NCBI RefSeq assembly: GCF_014202945.1
Contig: NZ_JACHHW010000008.1
Coordinates: 124,001-188,000, forward strand
Direction of reading: 5' to 3'
Length of the DNA: 64,000 bases
Source: Zhongshania antarctica
GTDB taxonomy: Bacteria > Pseudomonadota > Gammaproteobacteria > Pseudomonadales > Spongiibacteraceae
Shown here piece by piece: positions 7,489 to 13,806 of the stretch. The position numbers and the translations under genes were made by a program. A model generated the notes under the pieces. The model ran no database searches. It saw nothing but the letters and a program-made list of their open reading frames with translations, and was not told where the DNA came from. How positions within the stretch are numbered: the stretch's first letter is position 1; each line of letters opens with the position of its first letter.

Positions 7489-8091
7489 TTAACGGGTATT
7501 TTGGTGCTGCATAAGATGATTTAAGCCACTGACCATATGTTGCTGGAATTTTAATTGTGCTTCGAGCTGCTCGGGTTGTAATGGGTCGACGCCAAAAATG
7601 GAGTGGTGCAGCGGTGCGAGGGTAACGTAGCCCAAAATCATGCAGTGGAACGCCATGGCCGTGGGGACGTTGATCCAGTCTTTGTCGGGGTTTTTGGCTG
7701 GGTCGCTGATTGATGAGAAAAATTTGCGATACCAGCGGTCACTTAGTAAATCTAAGGTTTCATCGCGGGCGAGGGTGGCGTGCTGGACGATACGCGCGGT
7801 ATTAGGGGTCGTGGCCAACAGGGATAGTACGTGATAGATCTGTTGGCTGGTGTCAGCAAAATCGGCATCGGCGGCCATGCCTCTTGTCGCATCTGCCAAG
7901 GGGGTAAAAAGCCGGTGGCAAACCTGCTCGTAAATCGCAAATTTATTGCTAAAGTGTTTATAAATGCCTGGACTACTAATGCCAACTTGGGCGGCAATCT
8001 CGCTCACTGAGGTCGCTGCGAACCCCTGTTGGGCAAACAGGCCTTCGGCAACATCGAGTATGCGTGCCTTGGTATTGCGGCGGGTAGCCAT
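7489..8091 (-). CDS. TetR family transcriptional regulator
   Basis: A 200-residue repressor-type protein. HTH: RILDVAEGLFAQQGFAATSV, SEIAAQVGISSPGIYKHFSNKF (residues ~12-55). The C-terminal ligand domain is unremarkable and its inducer cannot be guessed. The start is the ATG at 8091, with AAGGA seven bases upstream; the longer frame from a TTG at 8112 is unlikely. It is the last gene of a minus-strand run P450 - lemA - GIDE - tetR, 39 bases after the GIDE gene, so it may regulate that run. A convergent gene ends 7 bases away with no terminator seen. Confidence 0.88.
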   Translation of the reverse strand: MATRRNTKARILDVAEGLFAQQGFAATSVSEIAAQVGISSPGIYKHFSNKFAIYEQVCHRLFTPLADATRGMAADADFADTSQQIYHVLSLLATTPNTARIVQHATLARDETLDLLSDRWYRKFFSSISDPAKNPDKDWINVPTAMAFHCMILGYVTLAPLHHSIFGVDPLQPEQLEAQLKFQQHMVSGLNHLMQHQNTR

Positions 8092-8130
8092 TGTGTAATC
8101 CTTCTTCTTCAATTTTATCGGTATCGCTAA

Positions 8131-9003
8131 TTACTGGGTGACTAACCACATAAACGCGACTGCGCTGCCTAAGCTTGCTGCTAGCAAGAAAAAAGCCTGC
8201 CAGCGGAAGCGTTTGCTCAGTGAATCGGGTTCTGAGTTAGCAATCATATAGGGTTGTCGGCGACTGGGCGAGTAGCTGATGGTATGTACCGGGGGCGGGG
8301 GCGTCTGATTGCGGTATTGGCGCTGCGCTTTGCGCAGGGCTTCGGCGCGTACTAAGTCCCATTCTTGCAAGTCAATTTCACCATCGCCGTTACGGTCAAA
8401 GCGGGTGACGAGCTGGTCGTAATCCCGCTTCCACTCATTGAGTATCGTTGCCATCGCTTTTTCTTGTAGCTCGCTGGCGCTGGGTGGCTGCCGAGTTTGA
8501 AATTGGCCAATGATATAGAGTAGGTCGTCAGCGCAGAGTATTTCTTCCGTATAACGATAGCGACTGCCAAATAGGCTGTGCTTGCCCTTGGTGGTATTGG
8601 GGTGGCGCTCACTACCCTTCCATACCTTTTTGCGCAGGGTGCTCATCTCGGCGCGGTCGGGGTACACAATACAGTCGCCGGTACCGTCATTAAGTATAAA
8701 TGGCTGCTCGCTGGTTTTGCGTTCGACACTGCGCCAATGGCTATTTTTGCCTGAGGATTCATAGCGCTCAATATTGTAGCGGTACCACAGGCAGGGCGTT
8801 TGGCTTAAACCACTGAGTAGCAATTCTGTGGCGCCGGTTTTGGCAAAGCCGATGAGTTCAACATAGCCTTGGTGCGCAGAGCGGATTTTAGAGGTTGGGG
8901 TATCTTCAATGATGCGGGCGGAGTGCAGGCGGCTGAGGCTACCATAGGCGCAGCCTAGTGCAATGGCGGCGCTAATTCCTAGGCTGAGATAATCCGCCGG
9001 CAT
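8131..9003 (-). CDS. GIDE-domain membrane protein with an EF-hand
   Basis: A 290-residue protein resembling the GIDE domain (named in the E3 ubiquitin ligase MULAN/MAPL) rather than an enzyme of known bacterial function. An N-terminal hydrophobic segment (residues 5-22) precedes the GIDE-like region (SAHQGYVELIGFAK, PCLWYRYNIERY, FILNDGTGDCIVYPDRAEM, YTEEILCADDLLYIIGQF). Next comes a canonical EF-hand loop FDRNGDGEIDLQEW near residue 203 and a C-terminal membrane helix at ~268-288. No RING domain is present, as in other bacterial members. It begins 1 base after lemA ends, so the two are co-translated and probably work together at the membrane. Calcium binding is inferred from the complete D-x-N-x-D-x-E loop. 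Confidence 0.8.
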   Translation of the reverse strand: MPADYLSLGISAAIALGCAYGSLSRLHSARIIEDTPTSKIRSAHQGYVELIGFAKTGATELLLSGLSQTPCLWYRYNIERYESSGKNSHWRSVERKTSEQPFILNDGTGDCIVYPDRAEMSTLRKKVWKGSERHPNTTKGKHSLFGSRYRYTEEILCADDLLYIIGQFQTRQPPSASELQEKAMATILNEWKRDYDQLVTRFDRNGDGEIDLQEWDLVRAEALRKAQRQYRNQTPPPPVHTISYSPSRRQPYMIANSEPDSLSKRFRWQAFFLLAASLGSAVAFMWLVTQ

Positions 9004-9004
9004 A

Positions 9005-9577
9005 TTAATTAAACAAAGATTTTATATCGACGTCCTGTACTTCACTTTTCGCAAACTTCAGTAGATCAAAGGCGTGAAAGCGAAACCAGCGGGCGATGAT
9101 GACGTCGGGAAACTGCTCAATACGAACATTGTTGTTGTTCACCGCTTCGTTGTAGACCTCACGCCGATCGGCAATGGCATTTTCTAATTCTGAAATGCGA
9201 TTTTGCAAGGCGGCAAAACTGCTGTCGGCTTTAAGTTCAGGATAGTTTTCTGCCAGCGCAAATAGTTGGCCGGTTGATGCGCGCAAGTTTGTTTCAGCTT
9301 GCCCCAGGGCGATCATGTCGTGGTTGGACTGGGCAACAGACACCTGCTGGCGGGCGGTAATGACCTTACTGAGGGTTTCTTGCTCGTGCTTCATATATTG
9401 TTTGCAGGTTTCGATGAGCTTGGGGAGCTCGTCGTGGCGCTGCTTGAGCAGTACGTCAATATTGGCAAGGTGCTTGCTTACGGCGTGTTTTAAACTGACC
9501 AGGCCGTTATAGAGCATGACCAAATAAAAAATACTAAAGAGGACGACAGCGAGGCTGATAATGAGACCGATTTCCAT
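9005..9577 (-). CDS. lemA: LemA family protein
   Basis: A 190-residue protein with an N-terminal membrane helix (residues 4-25) and a long helical periplasmic or cytoplasmic domain typical of LemA: YNGLVSLKHAVSKHLANIDVLLKQRHDELPKL, RASTGQLFALAENYPELKAD, then YNEAVNNNNVRIEQFPD. LemA proteins are widespread with unclear roles, often beside envelope-stress or peptidase genes; here the partner is the GIDE/EF-hand protein. The start is 39 bases after the P450 stop codon. Confidence 0.92.
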   Translation of the reverse strand: MEIGLIISLAVVLFSIFYLVMLYNGLVSLKHAVSKHLANIDVLLKQRHDELPKLIETCKQYMKHEQETLSKVITARQQVSVAQSNHDMIALGQAETNLRASTGQLFALAENYPELKADSSFAALQNRISELENAIADRREVYNEAVNNNNVRIEQFPDVIIARWFRFHAFDLLKFAKSEVQDVDIKSLFN

Positions 9578-9616
9578 GTCCTTGTTCCTTTGTCGATAAA
9601 TATAAGTTTGGGAGCC

Positions 9617-10855
9617 TTAATGGCTGGCTTCGAAGCGAATGGGCATTTTCTTTATGCCGTTTACAAAATACGAGCGGATATACTCTAGCTCGCCATTGGC
9701 CTGGGGTTTGCGCAGTCGGGGAATGATCTCCTCGAACATAACGAGTAACTCTAGCTGCGCGAGGTGGGAGCCAATGCAAAAGTGCTGTCCTATGCCAAAT
9801 GAGCGCACTTGCTGAGCCAGCTTGGGCATGCGCTCGGCGCGGCGAACATCAAATTGCATGGCGTCGTCACCAAATACCGCTTCATCGTGATTGACGGCGT
9901 GATAGTGCAGAATGACTTTATCACCGGCTTTGATCGCTTGGCCACCCAACTCAATATCTTGGGTCGCGGTGCGGCGCATTTGTATAAACGCGGTGTTGAA
10001 CCGCAGTATTTCGTCGATTGCGGCGGGTATCTTTGCTGGGTTGTCGACTAAGTACTGGAGCTGCTCGGGATGTTCCATTAAAAGACGCATGCCGTGGGAA
10101 ATCACGGTGCGGGTAGATTCATTGCCGCCGACCAAGATAAGAATAAACATCCAGGCAAAGTCTTCTTCTGATATGCCCTCGCCGTCGACTTCACCATCGA
10201 GCAAGGCACCCGTTATATTGTTCATGGGCTCGCTGCGATGTTTTGCTGCCAGTTGCAATGCGTAGTTAATGCAGTCGCCTGCGGCAATCTGGCCGTCTAG
10301 CTCGCTGGTTGCCATGTCGGGGTCGTCAGCGAAGATCATGGTGTTGGTCCAGTCGAAAAACTGCTTACGGTCGCTAAGCGGCACCCCTAAAAGCTCTAGT
10401 ATCGCTATGAGCGGAAGTTCCGCCGCGACCTCTTCGACAAACTCGCACTCGCCGCGGGCCACGACATTATCCAAAATACGCTTAGCGTGGGCGCGAAAGG
10501 CCGGTTCATAGGAGTCGACCCGCTTTGGTGTAAATGCCTCGCGTACAATGCGCCGGACTTTTTGGTGGCGCGGTGGGTCCATATTGATAATGGTGTGGCT
10601 GAAAATTAAATCCACCATGTCCTGGGGGTGTTCCATTGGGAAGGAGCTGCGCAGCGCCGATGAAAACAGCGCAGGATTTTTAGAGACATAATCGAGCTCT
10701 TGCTGGCCCACTACCGCCCAGTAAGGTACGCCGGTCAGCGGGTCGTCCATTTTGACTACTGGCCCCGCTTGGCGAAATTTTTGGAGTGCCTCGTAGGGCA
10801 TACCTTGCGCATAGATATCGGGGTCTAGCAGGTTGGCAAAAGGGCATTCCGGCAT
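9617..10855 (-). CDS. Cytochrome P450
   Basis: A 412-residue soluble bacterial P450 monooxygenase. The heme-ligand loop FGIGQHFCIGSHLAQLE carries the axial Cys, GGNESTR is the I-helix oxygen-activation motif (AGxET class, here with Asn), EILR is the ExxR of helix K, and MDPPRHQKVRRIV is the helix C region. No ferredoxin or reductase gene is adjacent, so electrons must come from partners elsewhere. Substrate class (steroid, alkane, aromatic acid) cannot be fixed from these motifs. Confidence 0.94.
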   Translation of the reverse strand: MPECPFANLLDPDIYAQGMPYEALQKFRQAGPVVKMDDPLTGVPYWAVVGQQELDYVSKNPALFSSALRSSFPMEHPQDMVDLIFSHTIINMDPPRHQKVRRIVREAFTPKRVDSYEPAFRAHAKRILDNVVARGECEFVEEVAAELPLIAILELLGVPLSDRKQFFDWTNTMIFADDPDMATSELDGQIAAGDCINYALQLAAKHRSEPMNNITGALLDGEVDGEGISEEDFAWMFILILVGGNESTRTVISHGMRLLMEHPEQLQYLVDNPAKIPAAIDEILRFNTAFIQMRRTATQDIELGGQAIKAGDKVILHYHAVNHDEAVFGDDAMQFDVRRAERMPKLAQQVRSFGIGQHFCIGSHLAQLELLVMFEEIIPRLRKPQANGELEYIRSYFVNGIKKMPIRFEASH

Positions 10856-10926
10856 AGTGAGGTCTCTTATTGATATTGTTATTTAGTCGTGTTGCTAGCT
10901 ACTTGGGGGCCGATGCCTGTGCACGT

Positions 10927-11937
10927 TTAATTACGCGTCCAGTCTGGTGCCGGTAGGCCCATGTTTTCTAAAAATACCGGGTTAAATAATTTGCTCTTAT
11001 AGCGATCACCGTAGTCGCAAAGTATGGTCACAATGGTGTGGCCGGGACCGAGTTTGCGAGCCAGCTGCACGGCGCCAGCAATATTAATGGCTGAGGAACC
11101 CCCCAAACAGAGACCTTCGTGACGAAGCATGTCAAAGATATAGGGCAGGGCTTCGGCATCGCTGACCTCAAAGGCCTGGTCGATACTGGCTAAACGTAAA
11201 TTATCGGTGACCAAGCTTATGCCAATGCCCTCAGTGATTGATCGACCTTCACCGCGCAATTCGCCATTGGTGAAATAATTGTAAAGTGAAGAACCTTTGG
11301 GGTCGGCCAAGCCAATCGTGATCTGGGGTTTGTGAGCTTTGAGGGCGCGACTGACTCCGGCCAATGTGCCGCCAGTGCCTACCGCACAAATAAAACCGTC
11401 GATATTGCCACCTGTTTGCTGCCAAATTTCTTGGCCGGTCGTGCGCTCATGGATGTCGGTATTGGCGGTATTATCAAATTGCCGGGCCCAAATTGCCCCG
11501 TTGGGCTCAGATTCATTTAAACTTTCTGCCAATCGTCGGGCTGTGTGAATATAGTGATTAGGGTCGCTGTAGCTCGTGGCGGTTACCAGACGCAGGTCGG
11601 CACCGTACAAATCCAATAATTCGATTTTTTCTCGGCTTTGGCTTTGGGGCATTACCACCACGCTGCGGTAACCTAGGGCGTTGGCGATAAGGGTTAGGCC
11701 AATCCCAGTGTTGCCAGCGGTGCCCTCGACGATAGTGCCACCCGGACGCAAGGTGCCTTTGGCTTCGGCGTCGCGAATTATGCCTAATGCGGTGCGATCT
11801 TTAACGGAGCCACCGGGGTTGAGAAACTCTGCTTTGCCTAAAATGGTACAGCCGGTCAGTTCTGATACCTGTTTGAGGTGGATCAGTGGGGTATTGCCGA
11901 TAAGCTCGGGCATTGACTTAAAAGTGGGCAAAGACAT
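10927..11937 (-). CDS. cysK: Cysteine synthase A (O-acetylserine sulfhydrylase)
   Basis: A 336-residue PLP enzyme making cysteine from O-acetylserine and sulfide. NPGGSVKDR supplies the PLP-binding Lys, EGTAGNTGIG the substrate-binding loop, and GTGGTLAG the phosphate-binding glycine loop. The C-terminal ~25 residues (LFNPVFLENMGLPAPDW) are the form seen in the slightly longer gammaproteobacterial CysK group. Divergent from the DoxX-like gene at 12056. A cystathionine beta-synthase-like role is a less likely alternative. Confidence 0.9.
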   Translation of the reverse strand: MSLPTFKSMPELIGNTPLIHLKQVSELTGCTILGKAEFLNPGGSVKDRTALGIIRDAEAKGTLRPGGTIVEGTAGNTGIGLTLIANALGYRSVVVMPQSQSREKIELLDLYGADLRLVTATSYSDPNHYIHTARRLAESLNESEPNGAIWARQFDNTANTDIHERTTGQEIWQQTGGNIDGFICAVGTGGTLAGVSRALKAHKPQITIGLADPKGSSLYNYFTNGELRGEGRSITEGIGISLVTDNLRLASIDQAFEVSDAEALPYIFDMLRHEGLCLGGSSAINIAGAVQLARKLGPGHTIVTILCDYGDRYKSKLFNPVFLENMGLPAPDWTRN

Positions 11938-12055
11938 GATTTACTCCATTATTTACTGTCCTAATGGTATAGGTGAGGGGCTGAGGCGGCAATGCTAATT
12001 ATAAAATGGCGCTATGCTGGGTTAATGAGCAATACTTAGAATTACTATAAGCTGT

Positions 12056-12472
12056 ATGGGAATGCGCATGCTCAAAAGTATTTTGCGGCTACTGGTTTGT
12101 TTGGTGTTCTTTTTCGGTGGTATAGGCCATTTTCTGCTGGCTGAGGACTTTGCCGGTATCGTGCCGCCAATCTTGCCGTGGCCTTTGTTAATCGTGTGGC
12201 TAACGGGTGTGCTAGAGCTACTGTTCGTGATTGGTATATTGTTGCCGGCGCAGCGCCGAGTGGCGGGTAAGCTTGCTGCGGTGTATTGCTTGCTGGTATT
12301 GCCCGCCAATATCTATCAAGCGCTCAGTGATATTCCTATTTTTGGTGGGCCGGTGGCATCAGAGCTATTGTGGTTGCGCATTCCGCTGCAGTTTGTTTTG
12401 ATCGCAGCCATTCTGTGGTCCACCAATGATAATTCAGAAACCTTGATCCAGGCGCCCAATGGCGACGTATAA
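12056..12472 (+). CDS. DoxX-like small membrane protein
   Basis: A 138-residue protein with four hydrophobic helices (about residues 6-24, 41-63, 70-88, 105-121) and the DoxX-type start FFFGGIGHFL followed by PPILPWPLLIVWLTGVLELLFVIGILLP. Proteins of this family sit with redox or oxidative-stress genes and lack a settled function. The ATG at 12068 has GGGA six bases upstream and is a possible alternative start. It ends 22 bases before the ECF sigma factor gene, and its 3' end contains the predicted sigma-factor promoter. Confidence 0.78.
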   Translation: MGMRMLKSILRLLVCLVFFFGGIGHFLLAEDFAGIVPPILPWPLLIVWLTGVLELLFVIGILLPAQRRVAGKLAAVYCLLVLPANIYQALSDIPIFGGPVASELLWLRIPLQFVLIAAILWSTNDNSETLIQAPNGDV

Positions 12473-12473
12473 A
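12444..12473 (+). promoter_or_regulatory. Candidate ECF (RpoE/ChrR-type) autoregulatory promoter
   Basis: TGATCC at 12444-12449, an 18-base spacer and TATAAA at 12468-12473, preceded by CG. The TGATCC -35 with this spacing matches what is known for RpoE of Rhodobacter sphaeroides, the type member of ChrR-controlled ECF factors. It lies inside the last codons of the DoxX-like gene, with a start expected near 12480 and the sigma ATG at 12495, so the leader would be very short. Confidence 0.5.
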
Positions 12474-12494
12474 CGCATAACAAGGGGTTCATAA

Positions 12495-13058
12495 ATGGCA
12501 GAACTTGCCGTCGAGCAAGCGCGCAATGGCGAATTTTGGGCCGACTGTGTAGAGCGTATTGCGCAAGAGCGCGATAAACACAGTTTCATGCAGCTGTTCG
12601 ATTATTTTTCGCCGAGGGTTAACGCCTATTTGCTTGGGCAGGGCGCGGAGGCTGCTATGGCTGAAGACTTAAGCCAAGAGGCCTTGTTGGCGCTGTGGAA
12701 TAAGGCCCATTTGTATTCGCGGGAGAAAGCGGCGGTCAGCACGTGGCTATTTCGTGTGGCCAGAAATCTGTGGATTGACCGATTGCGTAAGCAGCGCGGT
12801 GTCGCCTATGAGTCGGATGAGAACTTGGCTGAGACCGTAGATGATGAGGCGCGCTTGAATGCTGATGGCGAGCGTTTAAAGGCGGTGCTAGACACCTTGC
12901 CGCAGAGTCAGGCGCAAGTGGTCTACAAGTCCTATTACGAGGGAAAGAGTCACAGCGAGATTGCCGGTGAAACCGGAATGCCTTTAGGTAGCGTTAAATC
13001 AAGTTTGCGGCTGGCGATAAAAGCTTTTCGTCAGCATTTTGGAGAAGATGGCGTATGA
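12495..13058 (+). CDS. ECF RNA polymerase sigma factor (ChrR-linked, RpoE-like)
   Basis: A 187-residue group 4 sigma factor with region 2 (LFDYFSPRVNAYLLGQG, AEDLSQEALLALWNKAHLY, STWLFRVARNLWIDRLRK) and region 4 (LDTLPQSQAQVVYKSYYEGKSHSEIAGETGMPLGSVKS). AAGGGG lies about 8 bases before the ATG. It overlaps the ChrR-type anti-sigma gene by 4 bases (ATGA), the usual arrangement of the group whose members respond to singlet oxygen and organic peroxides. Release from the anti-sigma factor would drive its own operon through the promoter at 12444. Confidence 0.93.
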   Translation: MAELAVEQARNGEFWADCVERIAQERDKHSFMQLFDYFSPRVNAYLLGQGAEAAMAEDLSQEALLALWNKAHLYSREKAAVSTWLFRVARNLWIDRLRKQRGVAYESDENLAETVDDEARLNADGERLKAVLDTLPQSQAQVVYKSYYEGKSHSEIAGETGMPLGSVKSSLRLAIKAFRQHFGEDGV

Positions 13059-13741
13059 GCCGTATTGAGCATCACCCGAATCAAGAAACCCTGCTTAGCT
13101 ATGCGGCGGGGGCGCTGCCTGCTGGCTTGGCCTTAGTGGTTGGCTGCCATCTGCAGTATTGTCCTGAGTGTCGTGTTAGCGTGAATGCCGGCGAGGTGCT
13201 GGGCGCAGGCTTGATGGTGGCGTTGACGCCGAAGGCACTTTCCGCAAGGGCAAGAACAAGTGTTCTCGAGCAGTTAGATACTGATTTAAGCGAAGGTAAA
13301 CATGCGGCTAAGCTCAGTGTGGCTGCAGACAAGATGAATCCGAGTGCGTCCAATCCGGAGGCGATTCCTCGGTTATTACACCGTTTTCTGCAGGAAGATA
13401 ATTTTGATTCATTACCTTGGAAGCGGACCATTGCTCCGGGTTTAAAGCAGATTATTCTTAGCTGTGATGAGGGCGATGTGCGCTTGTTAAGGATTGCCGC
13501 GGGTAAAAGAATGCCCGTGCACAGCCATCGTGGCAGCGAATTGACCATGATCTTACGTGGCGGCTACAGTGACAGCGTAGGTAAATTTAATGCTGGCGAT
13601 GTCGCTGATCTCGATGCGAGTGTTGAGCATCAGCCCGTTGCTGACAGTGATGAAGACTGTATTTGCCTTGCCGGTATGGATGCGCCCTTAGCGTTTCGGG
13701 GGTGGTTAGCACGGTTAATACAGCCGATTGTTGGTATGTGA
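13055..13741 (+). CDS. ChrR-type zinc anti-sigma factor with cupin domain
   Basis: A 228-residue two-domain anti-sigma factor. The N-terminal zinc anti-sigma domain has HHPNQETLLSYAAG and CHLQYCPEC (His-x3-Cys-x2-Cys), which would hold the sigma factor. The C-terminal cupin-like domain has HSHRGSELTMILRG and a later EHQP, matching the His-His-Glu-His metal site of ChrR that senses singlet oxygen. Translation is coupled to the sigma gene by a 4-base overlap. It ends just before a strong bidirectional terminator. Confidence 0.92.
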   Translation: MSRIEHHPNQETLLSYAAGALPAGLALVVGCHLQYCPECRVSVNAGEVLGAGLMVALTPKALSARARTSVLEQLDTDLSEGKHAAKLSVAADKMNPSASNPEAIPRLLHRFLQEDNFDSLPWKRTIAPGLKQIILSCDEGDVRLLRIAAGKRMPVHSHRGSELTMILRGGYSDSVGKFNAGDVADLDASVEHQPVADSDEDCICLAGMDAPLAFRGWLARLIQPIVGM

Positions 13742-13750
13742 TTTTCTTGT

Positions 13751-13794
13751 TCAGTAACAAAAACGGCAGCCTAGGCTGCCGTTTTTGTTACTGA
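13751..13794. terminator. Perfect 44-base palindrome, bidirectional terminator
   Basis: The sequence is fully self-complementary around CCTAGG: the stem runs from TCAGTAACAAAAACGGCAGC to its exact complement, with T5 following the GC-rich core on either strand. It lies between the convergent anti-sigma and TonB receptor genes and should stop transcription both ways. Confidence 0.9.
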
Positions 13795-13806
13795 GCGCTT
13801 AGATGA

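Noticed and set aside
13099-13548. 149-codon frame opposite the anti-sigma gene
   Set aside because: It is antisense to a clearly assigned ChrR-type gene and has no family features; the reverse of a GC-rich coding frame often stays open.
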